Below are positions 19,975 through 28,374 of a stretch of 42,733 bases of DNA, piece by piece. The DNA is from Gammaproteobacteria bacterium Ga0077554 (GTDB taxonomy: Bacteria > Pseudomonadota > Gammaproteobacteria > Ga0077554 > Ga007554). The notes under the pieces are model-generated. The model saw only the letters and a list, made by a program, of their open reading frames with translations. It had not been told where the DNA came from and made no database searches. Where the stretch lies: NCBI GenBank assembly GCA_001464585.1, contig LNFF01000001.1:1-42733 (forward strand), written 5' to 3'. How positions within the stretch are numbered: position 1 is the first letter of the stretch; the number at the start of each line of letters is the position of its first letter. The position numbers and the translations under genes were made by a program.

Positions 19975-20100
19975 TCCTGCGCATCCATGCGCTCGCGGCA
20001 CTTGTGCTTCCCTGCACATCGAACCAGCGGGAGAAATCCTTGTCTGGAGTCTCGAACGAAGGTGAGAGATCTTTGGGAGATCTTCCGGCGATTTCTCGGC
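19975..20100. repeat. Fragments of dispersed repeats (families B and C)
   Basis: Contains GCGGCACTTGTGC, also found in reverse complement inside the fliQ-fliR copy of family B. It also contains GAGTCTCGAACGAAGGTGAGA (20047-20067), identical to 26338-26358. The remainder up to 20175 shows no gene. Confidence 0.55.
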
Positions 20101-20175
20101 AACCGCTCCCTGCATTGCTCTACCTAACGTAACGTAAAGCTAAGCGGTGGCGTAGCCGTCCGCTTGAGCGCGGGG

Positions 20176-20436
20176 TTATGCCGCAGCTTCGTCTGGAAGC
20201 TTCCAACCGGGAAACACCAGGACGCCGGGATGGCACTTAAGCGCCGTGGCCAGAATTTTTGCCCGCTCAACCCCCAATCGGACACGATCATTTTCAATGG
20301 CCGAAATAGTGGCTTGGGAAATTCCAGTAAGCTGGGCGAGTTGGTTCTGACTCAATTCCTGGAGATCGCGAAGAATACGTACCGACTCACCAACCGAGAC
20401 GGTAATGCGTTGTTTGGCTGGGCGATAGTCTTTCAT
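20176..20436 (-). CDS. XRE-family antitoxin (HigA-like)
   Basis: DNA-binding antitoxin of 86 aa. The helix-turn-helix reads LSQNQLAQLTGISQATISAIENDRV (shown here as LSQNQLAQLTGIS then QATISAIENDR), and the C-terminus is short and hydrophobic (PGVLVFPGWKLP). It begins one base after the stop of the upstream toxin gene, the toxin-first order typical of higBA. Antitoxins of this type bind their toxin and repress the shared promoter. A palindrome at the operon start is the likely operator. Confidence 0.85.
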   Translation of the reverse strand: MKDYRPAKQRITVSVGESVRILRDLQELSQNQLAQLTGISQATISAIENDRVRLGVERAKILATALKCHPGVLVFPGWKLPDEAAA

Positions 20437-20437
20437 T

Positions 20438-20719
20438 TTATGGTTTCCGATAATCGTGTGCGGTTATGGACGCGACCTGAAACAGAAGATCCTCTGCAAC
20501 AATGCGGTAGATCACGCGCCACTGAAACCCAACACTGGAAGAGCGGTAGCCACGCCATTCACCAGAAAGGGCTTCATCATGAAACCCTTTGATCAGGCGG
20601 AGCCCGGGTGGGCCAGATATTGTGGTGATGTCTTTCCATTTCTCGTATCGCTTGAGAATATCTTTCGGGATTGCTTTAACCTGTTTTCCGATCCGACGAT
20701 GCTCTTCTATGCTCCACAT
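20438..20719 (-). CDS. RelE/HigB-family toxin
   Basis: Small basic protein of 93 aa with RelE/ParE superfamily features: helical N-terminus (RRIGKQVKAIPKDILKRYEKW), then strands containing LRLIKGFHDEAL, WRGYRSSSVGFQWRVIYRI and the ending ASITAHDYRKP. HigB and RelE relatives cleave mRNA on the ribosome; the conserved Arg, Tyr and terminal His-Asp-Tyr-Arg fit that class, though a gyrase-poisoning ParE activity cannot be excluded. It is first in the operon and its start codon lies inside a palindrome. Confidence 0.85.
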   Translation of the reverse strand: MWSIEEHRRIGKQVKAIPKDILKRYEKWKDITTISGPPGLRLIKGFHDEALSGEWRGYRSSSVGFQWRVIYRIVAEDLLFQVASITAHDYRKP

Positions 20720-20750
20720 GCCATATTATGGCTATATCTATTATGGCATG
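20717..20750. promoter_or_regulatory. Putative operator of the toxin-antitoxin operon
   Basis: CATGCCATA (20717-20725) and TATGGCATG (20742-20750) are perfect 9-bp inverted arms separated by 16 nt. An extra TTATGG lies between them. The left arm contains the toxin start codon (complement of CAT, 20717-20719). This is the expected position of an autoregulatory site bound by the XRE antitoxin. Confidence 0.65.
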
Positions 20751-20884
20751 TCAATACCGTAAGTCGCTATTGCGGCATAACATCAATTAGATCCTCACTG
20801 CGTTTCGGGATAACAATAAATTCTTTCGATGTGACCCCAACCCCTGCAGCGGTTTGATCCAATTCAAAGTGCCTCAAGACCACA

Positions 20885-20899
20885 TGGCGCATAATTTGC
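20885..20899 (+). promoter_or_regulatory. sigma-54-type promoter upstream of fliK
   Basis: TGGCGCA, 4 nt, TTGC: the -24/-12 spacing is exact, with GG and GC in place and one deviation in the -24 box (G for A after TGGC). It lies about 95 nt before fliK. RpoN control of hook-length and switch genes is normal in Pseudomonas- and Vibrio-type flagellar hierarchies. Confidence 0.55.
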
Positions 20900-20993
20900 A
20901 TTTCATTTAGGAAGAAGTCAGCGGCGGGACGTTGAAAAGAGTAGAAATCAACGCTTGATAAATCATTAAAGATTTGAATATAACGGTAAATAT

Positions 20994-22202
20994 ATGGATT
21001 TTATGCAAATGCAGCCGAGATCAACAAACATGCAACCCACGGTAAATATGGCCGTGGATGCCCCTGCGGGAAAAGCTGCAGTAAGTGATTCATCTGCCAA
21101 TAGTTTTTCTGATACGCTGGAATCGGCGCTAGGTTTAAACGAGGACACCGAGCCTGCAGCCACTGCGCTGCCGGGTGCTCCGCAAGAAGCTTTATTGAAT
21201 AACGGTGGTATGCCACTCTCCCCGCAGGGACAGCAGGAAGCGGGCGCAGAGCGGCAAGATATGCCGGTAGAGAACGGCCTTTTGCCGCCTGCGCCTATGA
21301 TGCCAATAGTGATGCCGCCCTCTGCAGCAGTTAACTCAACCACCCTGGCCGCAGCGAGCGTTATAGAGAGTGCGACGGCAAGTCTGATGCAGAAAGAGTC
21401 TGGTACATTGACGAGCGCGCTGCTTCTTTTGAAGGCCAGGAGCATGGACGCCGCGCTGAATGCGTCATTATCACCGGTCTTATCCCCATCGACTGCCACT
21501 GCTTTGCCACTCCCTCCCACAAGCTCGCAAAGTGTTATGGGGTTACCGATGAGGCCAGAGATGCTAGTGCCAGCTTTGGCTCTTGTGGCATCACCGCTGC
21601 AAAATAAAATCAGCGCTGATGTTTTAGCAGACCTTGGGAAGATGGTGAATGAGAATCTATTTCAAACTCCCGCAATGGTAGCGGCTCCCGGTGAGAATAG
21701 CAGTTTGCCCAATACAGCAATGGTTAATATTCAGTCCGGCGGCATTTCTAATACGCTTGCCTTGACCAGTGCACCCGCCATCACAATACCGTTGGGGTCA
21801 AGTGGTTGGGATCAGGAGCTAGGTGGCCGCGTGCAGTGGATGATGACGCAAGGCTTACAGGCCGCGGCGTTGCATATTAATCCGCCGCATCTTGGGCCGA
21901 TTGAAGTGCGTATTGTTATGGATCAGGATCAGGCGAGCATTTCATTTAATGCCTCGCATATGCTTACACGCGATGCGCTCGAAGCATCTATTCCAAAATT
22001 GCGCGATATGCTTAATGATAATGGCTTGAATTTAGCGAATGTGAATGTCGCGTCAAATTCATTTTCAGATCAACGCGGACAACACCCCGGCTCTGCTGCA
22101 ATACACCCAATATTTTCCGCCATGGATAATGCCATTGACGATGTTCCCTTGCAGGAAGCACAGAGTCAAACCATCAGAAATTTAGTTGATTATTATGCTT
22201 GA
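20994..22202 (+). CDS. fliK: Flagellar hook-length control protein FliK
   Basis: Exported ruler protein that measures the hook and switches export specificity through FlhB. At 402 aa the N-terminal two thirds is low-complexity, rich in Ala, Pro, Ser and Thr, as usual. The conserved C-terminal domain (about residues 270-350) includes GGRVQWMMTQGLQAAALHI, PPHLGPIEVRIVMDQDQ and ASHMLTRDALEASIPKLRDML, the Flg_hook signature. An ATG at 21003 is a possible alternative start. It opens the flagellar region, with a sigma-54-like site upstream and no fliF-fliJ genes before it in this window. Confidence 0.92.
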   Translation: MDFMQMQPRSTNMQPTVNMAVDAPAGKAAVSDSSANSFSDTLESALGLNEDTEPAATALPGAPQEALLNNGGMPLSPQGQQEAGAERQDMPVENGLLPPAPMMPIVMPPSAAVNSTTLAAASVIESATASLMQKESGTLTSALLLLKARSMDAALNASLSPVLSPSTATALPLPPTSSQSVMGLPMRPEMLVPALALVASPLQNKISADVLADLGKMVNENLFQTPAMVAAPGENSSLPNTAMVNIQSGGISNTLALTSAPAITIPLGSSGWDQELGGRVQWMMTQGLQAAALHINPPHLGPIEVRIVMDQDQASISFNASHMLTRDALEASIPKLRDMLNDNGLNLANVNVASNSFSDQRGQHPGSAAIHPIFSAMDNAIDDVPLQEAQSQTIRNLVDYYA

Positions 22203-22555
22203 TGAATAAAGTGGGATACTGGGTTTCGGTTTACTGTCATCCCGAACGCAAAGAATAACTGTCATCCCGACCCCCGCGAAAGCGGGGGGAGGGATCTTTT
22301 AAGATTCCTCGCGGTGCCCGGAATGACATAGAACATCCTCACCAGACGGATTTTATTATCCATCTGAATGCGATGAGGAATCTGGCCTAGAGTCATCACC
22401 ACCTTCACAATGACCTTCATTGCTGCACTCACCCATCAAAATCCCCGCCATATTTTCGCCATGCTAATGCCACTGTAGTTGTCAATTTGCTGTCAGCCTC
22501 CTGAAAAATATCTTTAACACACTAATTTATATGTATAAAAAATAAAACATTTTTA
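22203..22555. other. fliK-fliL intergenic region with family A repeats
   Basis: More than 400 bases separate fliK from fliL. A repeat A fragment (GTCATCCCGAACGCA, 22236-22250) and a fuller copy (22261-22328) fill the first part; the latter carries CCCCCGCGAAAGCGGGGG, a strong hairpin. The rest (22330-22555) has no gene that I can support; it ends in an A/T-rich tract just before the sigma-54 site. TGTCAATTTGCTGTCAG, near 22478-22494, vaguely resembles a FleQ-type site, but I would not call it. Confidence 0.7.
22236..22328. repeat. Family A repeats between fliK and fliL
   Basis: One 15-base fragment (22236-22250) and one longer copy (22261-22328) beginning GTCATCCCGA and ending GGAATGACA, in the same orientation. 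The longer copy contains an internal C/G hairpin that is the inverse of the one in the copy at 3254. May terminate fliK transcription. Confidence 0.75.
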
Positions 22556-22570
22556 TGGCATGGCGCTTGC
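22556..22570 (+). promoter_or_regulatory. sigma-54 promoter of the fliL operon
   Basis: TGGCATG, 4 nt, TTGC followed by T: a full match to the RpoN consensus TGGCAYR-N4-TTGCW. It is 46 nt before the fliL start codon, placing the transcription start near 22582. It most likely drives fliLMNOPQ and possibly the genes beyond. Confidence 0.85.
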
Positions 22571-22615
22571 TTGTGTTCCTGCAGGCAGACCATCATTGAT
22601 CGCAAGGAGTCACGC

Positions 22616-23170
22616 ATGGCAGTTCAGAATCTGGATAAAGAAGATAATGAAAAGGAGGAGGCCGCACAAGACACCCCCAAGAAAAAATTTTCGATGGGTA
22701 AGATAATCATCATTCTTATAAGTGTACTGGTGCTGGCGGGAGGAGGGGCGGGAGCCTATTTTTACTTTGGTCAAGCTCGTGAAGGTGACGCCACTGCTGG
22801 TGCCGCAGCAGGGGAAGCTACAGCAGGAAAAAGTGTTAATCATGCTAAGGCGGCGCCTGTTTATTATGCCTTTGATCCCGCTTTTGTAGTTAATTTTCAG
22901 GACAACTCCGCGATTCGTTTCTTACAGGTGACGATTGAAGTGATGTCGCGCGACCCCGTGGCCATTGAAGCGGTTAAAACCCATATGCCGGTTATTAGAA
23001 ATGGTCTGGTGTTACTTTTTAGCAGCCAAACCCCAGAAAATATTATGACTCGTGAAGGAAAAGAAAAAATTCGTACGGATGCTTTAAAAGAAATACAAAA
23101 AGTCATGACAGAGCAAACGGGGTCGCCCAGTATTGAGGCGGTTTATTTCACTGGTTTTGTGATGCAATAA
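22616..23170 (+). CDS. fliL: Flagellar basal body-associated protein FliL
   Basis: Inner membrane protein that surrounds and supports the stator units. From the ATG at 22616 (AAGGAG eight bases upstream) it is 184 aa. It has a charged cytoplasmic N-terminus, one transmembrane helix (about residues 29-51, GKIIIILISVLVLAGGG) and a periplasmic domain with FVVNFQDNSAIRFLQVTIEV and the C-terminal EAVYFTGFVMQ typical of FliL. A TTG at 22571 would overlap the promoter and is rejected as start. It is the first gene after the strong sigma-54 site. Confidence 0.93.
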   Translation: MAVQNLDKEDNEKEEAAQDTPKKKFSMGKIIIILISVLVLAGGGAGAYFYFGQAREGDATAGAAAGEATAGKSVNHAKAAPVYYAFDPAFVVNFQDNSAIRFLQVTIEVMSRDPVAIEAVKTHMPVIRNGLVLLFSSQTPENIMTREGKEKIRTDALKEIQKVMTEQTGSPSIEAVYFTGFVMQ

Positions 23171-23174
23171 TTAT

Positions 23175-24161
23175 ATGGCTGTTAGTGACATTTTATCCCA
23201 AGACGAAATTGATGCGCTGTTGCATGGTGTCGATAGTGGTGATGTAGAAACAGAAAAAGATGATCTTCTGCCTGATGGATCAGCGCGCCCTTATAACTTT
23301 ACCAGCCAGGACCGTATTGTACGTGGACGGTTGCCCACACTGGAAATGATCAATGAGCGCTTTGCCCGCCATTTTCGTATCAGTCTCTTTAATATGTTGC
23401 GCCGTTCCCCGGAAATATCGGTGGGTGGGGTGCAAATGCTCAAGTTCGCTGAGTATGTGCATAGCCTGTTTGTTCCCACCAGCCTGAATATGGTGCAGAT
23501 CCAACCATTACGCGGAACAGCACTTTTTATTTTTGATCCAAAGCTTGTTTTTATTGTGGTTGATAATTTTTTTGGTGGGGAAGGACGGTTTTACACGCGT
23601 ATTGAAGGCCGGGAATTTACGCCTACAGAAATGCGCGTTATCCAGATGCTGTTGCAACAGGTATTCAAGGATATGAAAGAGGCTTGGACACCTGTAATGA
23701 AAGTGGATTTTGAATATATGAGTTCCGAAGTTAACCCTCAATTTGCAAATATTGTTAGTCCGACGGAGGTAGTTGTTGTGACTACTTTCCATATAGAGCT
23801 TGATGGCGGTGGCGGGGATTTGCATGTGACCATGCCTTATTCAATGATTGAACCAATTCGGGAACTTCTTGACGCAGGCATGCAAAGTGATCGTTCTGAT
23901 GTTGATGAAAGATGGTTAATTGCGCTAAGGGAAGAAATGCAGGAAGTCCCTATAGAAGTCAGCGCGGTTCTTGCTGAGGCAGATATTAATATTAGAGATC
24001 TTCTTAATATGAAGGCAGGTGATGTTATTCCAATAAATATCCCTGATACAGTTATGTTACGCGCTGAAGATGTACCGGTATATAGAGGCGTTTTTGGAGT
24101 TTCAGGCGGTAAAAATTCCATTAAAGTCCTGGAGCCAGCAAAGCATTCATCTCAAGAATAA
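23175..24161 (+). CDS. fliM: Flagellar motor switch protein FliM
   Basis: Core of the C-ring that binds phospho-CheY and reverses rotation. At 328 aa the N-terminus carries the CheY-binding peptide ILSQDEIDALL (residues 6-16). The middle CheC-like domain contains RIVRGRLPTLEMINERFAR and GEGRFYTRIEGREFTPTEMR, and the C-terminal SpoA/FliN-like domain (about 245-325) includes LNMKAGDVIPINIP. It starts four bases after fliL, indicating co-transcription and coupled translation. Confidence 0.97.
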   Translation: MAVSDILSQDEIDALLHGVDSGDVETEKDDLLPDGSARPYNFTSQDRIVRGRLPTLEMINERFARHFRISLFNMLRRSPEISVGGVQMLKFAEYVHSLFVPTSLNMVQIQPLRGTALFIFDPKLVFIVVDNFFGGEGRFYTRIEGREFTPTEMRVIQMLLQQVFKDMKEAWTPVMKVDFEYMSSEVNPQFANIVSPTEVVVVTTFHIELDGGGGDLHVTMPYSMIEPIRELLDAGMQSDRSDVDERWLIALREEMQEVPIEVSAVLAEADINIRDLLNMKAGDVIPINIPDTVMLRAEDVPVYRGVFGVSGGKNSIKVLEPAKHSSQE

Positions 24162-24176
24162 ATTGTGGAGTAAAAC

Positions 24177-24611
24177 ATGAGTGACCAAGTGATTGACGTT
24201 AACAATGAGGGTGTAGTCGATGAGTGGGCGGCCGCACTTGCGGAACAAACCGGAAGTAGTCCTGATAAGGGTAGTTCCGGTAATACAGATTATGCGCGTG
24301 CACAGTTTCAGGAGCTAAGAACAGAGACACGCACCACAGGACAATCCACAGATATTAACATGGACGTTATTCTGGATATTCCCGTTACCATTTCCATGGA
24401 AATAGGCAGAACCATGATCAATATACGCCAGTTATTGCAACTGAACCAGGGCTCCGTGGTCGAGCTGGACCGGCTCGCAGGTGAACCGATGGATGTATTA
24501 GTCAATGGCACATTGATCGCGCATGGAGAAGTAGTGGTGGTTAACGACAAATTCGGCATTCGCCTGACGGATGTGATTAGCCCGGCAGAACGTGTCAAGA
24601 AACTTAAATAA
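24177..24611 (+). CDS. fliN: Flagellar motor switch protein FliN
   Basis: C-ring component that docks the FliH-FliI export complex and shares the SpoA fold with FliM. At 144 aa it has an N-terminal extension ending near residue 60, then MDVILDIPVTISMEIGRTMI, LLQLNQGSVVELDRLAGEP and IAHGEVVVVNDKFGIRLTDVIS, the full FliN domain. GTGGAG precedes the ATG. Its stop codon overlaps the first base of fliO. Confidence 0.97.
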   Translation: MSDQVIDVNNEGVVDEWAAALAEQTGSSPDKGSSGNTDYARAQFQELRTETRTTGQSTDINMDVILDIPVTISMEIGRTMINIRQLLQLNQGSVVELDRLAGEPMDVLVNGTLIAHGEVVVVNDKFGIRLTDVISPAERVKKLK

Positions 24612-25102
24612 TGAAAATCCATAATAAATATATCGCTGGTTCATGGGTATTGTTTGCATTACTGTTTTATTTTCCCAGGATGGTTTTTGCTATTGAGAAA
24701 CCACCTGTTCAAATAACGCCGCCATTATCTCCTGGCGTGTCTGGCGGGAGTCTTGTGCAGGTTACATTAGGTCTTCTGCTTGTGCTCGCCATGATTGTCG
24801 GTATTGCGTGGTTATTACGTCGTTATGGCCGCCTTCAGTCAGCAGCGAGTGGATCGCTAAAAATTATCGGGGGTTTATCCATTGGCCCGAGAGAGAGGGT
24901 GGTGTTGCTGCAAGTAGGTGATACCCAGTTATTAGTTGGTGTTGCACCTGGCAGGGTGCAGACGTTGCATGTATTGGATGAACCTTTGATCATGCCAGAA
25001 ACAAGTCCTTCATCCAGTATTTCTGGTGGTATTAGTGGTAATGATGTAAGGAGTTTTGCTGAGCGTTTAAGTATGGCAATCAAGCAGCGAAAAGCAACAT
25101 GA
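24611..25102 (+). CDS. fliO: Flagellar biosynthesis protein FliO
   Basis: Membrane chaperone that helps assemble the FliP pore. At 163 aa it has an N-terminal signal-like helix ([14 protein letters not shown]), a second membrane segment (about residues 53-72, [20 protein letters not shown]) and a cytoplasmic domain with [20 protein letters not shown] and [15 protein letters not shown], the FliO signature. The start overlaps the fliN stop by one base and the end overlaps fliP by four. Confidence 0.93.
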   Translation: MKIHNKYIAGSWVLFALLFYFPRMVFAIEKPPVQITPPLSPGVSGGSLVQVTLGLLLVLAMIVGIAWLLRRYGRLQSAASGSLKIIGGLSIGPRERVVLLQVGDTQLLVGVAPGRVQTLHVLDEPLIMPETSPSSSISGGISGNDVRSFAERLSMAIKQRKAT

Positions 25103-25836
25103 GAACATTTTTTTTGATAAGTGGATTATTCCTTTTGTCTGCAAGTGTGGCAGTGGCGGCTCCCGGCATTGATGTGGCCACGGTGACGAACGCACCCGGC
25201 GGAGGGCAAACCTATACCGTAAGCATTCAAACCTTGATTTTCATGACGCTGCTGTCTTTATTGCCGGCGGGTTTGTTAATGATGACGGCGTTCACGCGCA
25301 TTATCATAGTATTGGCTATTCTTCGCCAAGCCTTGGGCACGGGCGCTACCCCCACTAACCAGACCCTGCTCGGCCTTGCTTTGTTCCTGACATTTTTTGT
25401 GATGTCGCCGGTTTTTGATAAGGCAAATGAGAGCGCGTTAACGCCTTATATGGACGGAAAGATATCTGCACAAGAGGCGATTAATAATGCACGGGCGCCT
25501 TTCAGGGATTTTATGTTAGGGCAAACCCGCGACAGTGATATTGAATTATTTGCACGTATTTCTGGCAAAGAATCTATTGAATCACCCGAGATGGTGCCAT
25601 TTTCATTGCTTGTTCCAGCTTTTGTTACCAGCGAATTGAAAACGGCATTCCAGATAGGTTTTATTATTTTTATTCCCTTCCTGATTATTGATCTGGTCGT
25701 CGCAAGTGTATTGATGTCCATGGGTATGATGATGTTATCCCCCATGGTAATTTCGCTGCCTTTCAAGTTGATGCTATTTGTGTTGGTGGATGGTTGGGCG
25801 TTAATTATAGGTTCATTGGCGGCCAGTTTTAACTAG
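25099..25836 (+). CDS. fliP: Flagellar type III export pore protein FliP
   Basis: Main pore subunit of the export gate (FliP5Q4R1). At 245 aa it has a cleavable signal peptide ([17 protein letters not shown]), then the conserved [46 protein letters not shown] and [20 protein letters not shown], ending [19 protein letters not shown]. The ATG overlaps the fliO stop. Residue pattern and length are fully standard. Confidence 0.98.
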   Translation: MRTFFLISGLFLLSASVAVAAPGIDVATVTNAPGGGQTYTVSIQTLIFMTLLSLLPAGLLMMTAFTRIIIVLAILRQALGTGATPTNQTLLGLALFLTFFVMSPVFDKANESALTPYMDGKISAQEAINNARAPFRDFMLGQTRDSDIELFARISGKESIESPEMVPFSLLVPAFVTSELKTAFQIGFIIFIPFLIIDLVVASVLMSMGMMMLSPMVISLPFKLMLFVLVDGWALIIGSLAASFN

Positions 25837-25865
25837 CCAACGTGCTGTATTAAAAGGCAAGACTC

Positions 25866-26135
25866 ATGACTCCAGAATCCGTTATCCATATTGGCAGAGA
25901 AGCCCTGGAAGTAACTGTTTTGCTTCTTGCCGTATTGCTATTGCCTGCCTTTGCAATCGGTTTGTTGGTCAGTATGTTCCAGGCGGCTACGCAAATAAAT
26001 GAAGTAACACTCAGTTTTATTCCCAAGTTGCTGGTGACACTGCTGGCTATCGTTATAGCGGGCCCGTGGATGATAAATGTTCTGGTGGATTATATGCGGC
26101 GTCTCATAGAAAGCATACCCAGTATTATAGGATAG
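25866..26135 (+). CDS. fliQ: Flagellar export gate protein FliQ
   Basis: Two-helix membrane protein, 89 aa, part of the export gate. Typical strings are ALEVTVLLLAVLLLPAFAIG, SMFQAATQINEVTLSFIPKL and IAGPWMINVLVDYMRRL. It follows fliP by 29 nt. Unusually for this operon, 262 nt of repeat-derived sequence separate it from fliR. Confidence 0.97.
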   Translation: MTPESVIHIGREALEVTVLLLAVLLLPAFAIGLLVSMFQAATQINEVTLSFIPKLLVTLLAIVIAGPWMINVLVDYMRRLIESIPSIIG

Positions 26136-26186
26136 CGCTAATGCGTACCAATGAATATAACGCTCTGCTATTCCTGGTGAATGTTA

Positions 26187-26360
26187 AGATTTCTCCCGGC
26201 AACTGCTCCTGCGTTGCCCTATCTTCCGCCGTGCATGGATGCACAAGTGCCGCCAGAGGCAGGATGCCGGAAGCAGCCGCCATCCATGGCGGTCGCCTTT
26301 TGTCGAAATGACGTAAGGTCACACACTTTGTCATTCCGAGTCTCGAACGAAGGTGAGAAC
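26187..26360. repeat. Composite of dispersed repeats between fliQ and fliR
   Basis: Holds several repeat pieces: GTTAAGATTTCTCCCGG (family A-like), a family B segment (26195-26281) and GAGTCTCGAACGAAGGTGAGA (26338-26358, also at 20047). Positions 26220-26281 are the reverse complement of the segment inside cheA (35428-35489), 57 of 62 bases identical by eye. A minus-strand reading frame here encodes the same peptide type (GILPLAALVHPCTAE) but has no other sign of being a gene. Nothing else is seen in the gap. Confidence 0.8.
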
Positions 26361-26397
26361 TTTGAGGAATCTTTTTGGAACACACGAGAATTAGTAA

Positions 26398-27177
26398 ATG
26401 CAATTTACTGATGCCGATTTAACTTCATGGGTGGCTCTGTATCTTTGGCCATTATTCCGCATTGCTGCTCTCATTAGTGTTGCCCCAATATTTGGCGCGC
26501 AAAATGTGCCAATACGTATTCGTGTGGGGCTTTCTCTGGCAATTACCATGGTCATAGCCCCGGCATTGCCACCCATGCCGACGGTTGACCCGATAAGCTC
26601 TACCGGATTTATTATTCTTATGCAGCAGATTTTGATCGGGCTGATAATGGGTTTTACTTTGCGTCTGGTATTCGCGGCATTTGTGCTGGCAGGGCAACTG
26701 ATCGGGCAAACCATGGGGCTGGGTTTTGCTTCGATGGTTGATCCGCAACATGGTGTTCAAGTACCCGTGGTCAGCCAATTTTACCTGATTCTCGTTACGC
26801 TACTGTTTCTGGCTTTGAATGGCCACTTGATATTACTGGAAGTGCTGGCCGGAAGTTTCAAATCCTTACCAGTAGGTGAACATGGCATCACAACCCATGG
26901 ACTATGGAGTGTTGTCATGTGGGGTGGACAAGTTTTTTCCGGGGCAGTTCTGGTTTCTCTTCCGGCGATGACGGCATTGCTGGTGGTGAATGTGGCCTTT
27001 GGCGTGATGACACGCGCCGCGCCGCAACTGAACATTTTTTCTATTGGGTTTCCGGTAATGATTTTTCTCGGCCTGGTGATTATGTTGATGAGCCTGCCTG
27101 TATTACTCCCTCAGTTGACCTATATGGTGAATGATGCGTTTACGCTCATTCAAGAGCAAATTATTACTTCAAAATAA
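26398..27177 (+). CDS. fliR: Flagellar export gate protein FliR
   Basis: Inner membrane subunit that completes the FliPQR gate. At 259 aa it has about six hydrophobic segments. Family strings include LWPLFRIAALISVAPIFG, PIRIRVGLSLAITMVIAP, AGQLIGQTMGLGFASMVDPQ and GVMTRAAPQLNIFSIGFP. The start is weakly supported: the repeat block upstream reaches to within 40 nt and leaves no clear ribosome-binding site. flhB follows after 16 nt. Confidence 0.96.
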   Translation: MQFTDADLTSWVALYLWPLFRIAALISVAPIFGAQNVPIRIRVGLSLAITMVIAPALPPMPTVDPISSTGFIILMQQILIGLIMGFTLRLVFAAFVLAGQLIGQTMGLGFASMVDPQHGVQVPVVSQFYLILVTLLFLALNGHLILLEVLAGSFKSLPVGEHGITTHGLWSVVMWGGQVFSGAVLVSLPAMTALLVVNVAFGVMTRAAPQLNIFSIGFPVMIFLGLVIMLMSLPVLLPQLTYMVNDAFTLIQEQIITSK

Positions 27178-27193
27178 GATGACAAAATAATAG

Positions 27194-28339
27194 ATGGCCG
27201 CGCAAGACACCGGGCAGGAACGCACAGAACAGGCGACACCCAAGCGCCTGCAAGACGCGCGTGAAAAAGGGCAGATTGCCCGCTCGCTGGATCTCAATTC
27301 CACCGTAATTCTGTTAGCTGCAGCAGGTGGTTTAATGGTGCTGGGTGGTCGCATGACGGCCGGGCTTCTTGAGGCGATGCGCCAGAATTTTAATATTAAC
27401 CGCAGCGCCATTTTTGACCCTAACACTTTGTTTAAATCACTGGAAGACTCCACCAGCACGGTATTAATCGCACTGGCGCCTTTTTTTATTTTGATGGTGG
27501 TGGCCGCTGTGTCTGCACCCATGGCGTTAAGTGGATGGTCCATAAATGCCAAGTCACTGGGGTTTAAATGGGAGAAGCTTAATCCCCTGTCGGGCCTGAA
27601 GCGAATATTCGGCCCACAAGGTTTAATGGAATTATTCAAGGCGCTGGCAAAATTTCTGGTATTAGGCGCTGCGGCGGTTTTTTTATTATGGAACATGATG
27701 GGCTCTTTTATGGGGTTGGGTAGCGAGCCGTTACCGGAGGCATTAAGCCACGTTGCCCAACTTATAGGATCATGCTTTCTGACATTAAGTGCGGTGATGG
27801 TGCTGATCGCCTTGGTGGATGTGCCTTTCCAGCTGTGGAATCATAGTCGCCAGTTAAAGATGACTCTTCAGGAAACAAAAGATGAATACAAGGAAACGGA
27901 TGGTAATCCTGAGATCAAAGGGCGTATCCGTAGTCAGCAACGCGAGATGGCGCAGCGCCGCATGATGGCAGAAGTGCCCAAGGCGGATGTGATTATTACC
28001 AATCCTACGCATTACGCCGTGGCTTTGCGTTATAACCCAGACAAGATGCGCACACCTATTGTAGTGGCTAAGGGTAAAGATTTGATGGCTATGCAAATCC
28101 GCAGCATCGGCGTGACGCATCGCGTGCCGATTCTGTCATCTCCGGCGTTGGCACGCGCCCTGCATCATAGCACTGAGCTGAACCACGCTATTCCGGCGGG
28201 GCTTTATTTGGCGGTAGCTCAGGTGCTTGCTTATGTATATCAATTGAAGAAACGCCAAAACTATGACGCCTCTTATGATGGTACGCCGGTGCCACTGCTG
28301 GATGTGCCGATTCCTGAAGAATTAAAGCGTGACATATAG
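27194..28339 (+). CDS. flhB: Flagellar export switch protein FlhB
   Basis: Autocleaving protein that changes export from hook to filament substrates when FliK signals. At 381 aa it has an N-terminal ERTEQATPKRLQDAREKGQI, four membrane segments, a charged linker, and the cytoplasmic domain with the cleavage site in VIITNPTHYAVALRY (N-PTH), followed by VVAKGKDLMAMQIR. The C-terminus continues past LDVPIPEEL as in family members. It lies between fliR and flhA. Confidence 0.98.
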   Translation: MAAQDTGQERTEQATPKRLQDAREKGQIARSLDLNSTVILLAAAGGLMVLGGRMTAGLLEAMRQNFNINRSAIFDPNTLFKSLEDSTSTVLIALAPFFILMVVAAVSAPMALSGWSINAKSLGFKWEKLNPLSGLKRIFGPQGLMELFKALAKFLVLGAAAVFLLWNMMGSFMGLGSEPLPEALSHVAQLIGSCFLTLSAVMVLIALVDVPFQLWNHSRQLKMTLQETKDEYKETDGNPEIKGRIRSQQREMAQRRMMAEVPKADVIITNPTHYAVALRYNPDKMRTPIVVAKGKDLMAMQIRSIGVTHRVPILSSPALARALHHSTELNHAIPAGLYLAVAQVLAYVYQLKKRQNYDASYDGTPVPLLDVPIPEELKRDI

Positions 28340-28374
28340 TCCTAAAAAAAGATGTGCTCTTCTGGAGACGTAAT

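Noticed and set aside
22478-22494. FleQ-type binding site before fliL
   Set aside because: Two TGTCA half-sites in direct orientation are too weak a match to a known consensus to report.
26125-26403. Minus-strand frame in the fliQ-fliR gap encoding GILPLAALVHPCTAE
   Set aside because: It is the repeat B sequence read in its open frame; there is no ribosome-binding site and the rest has no gene-like features.
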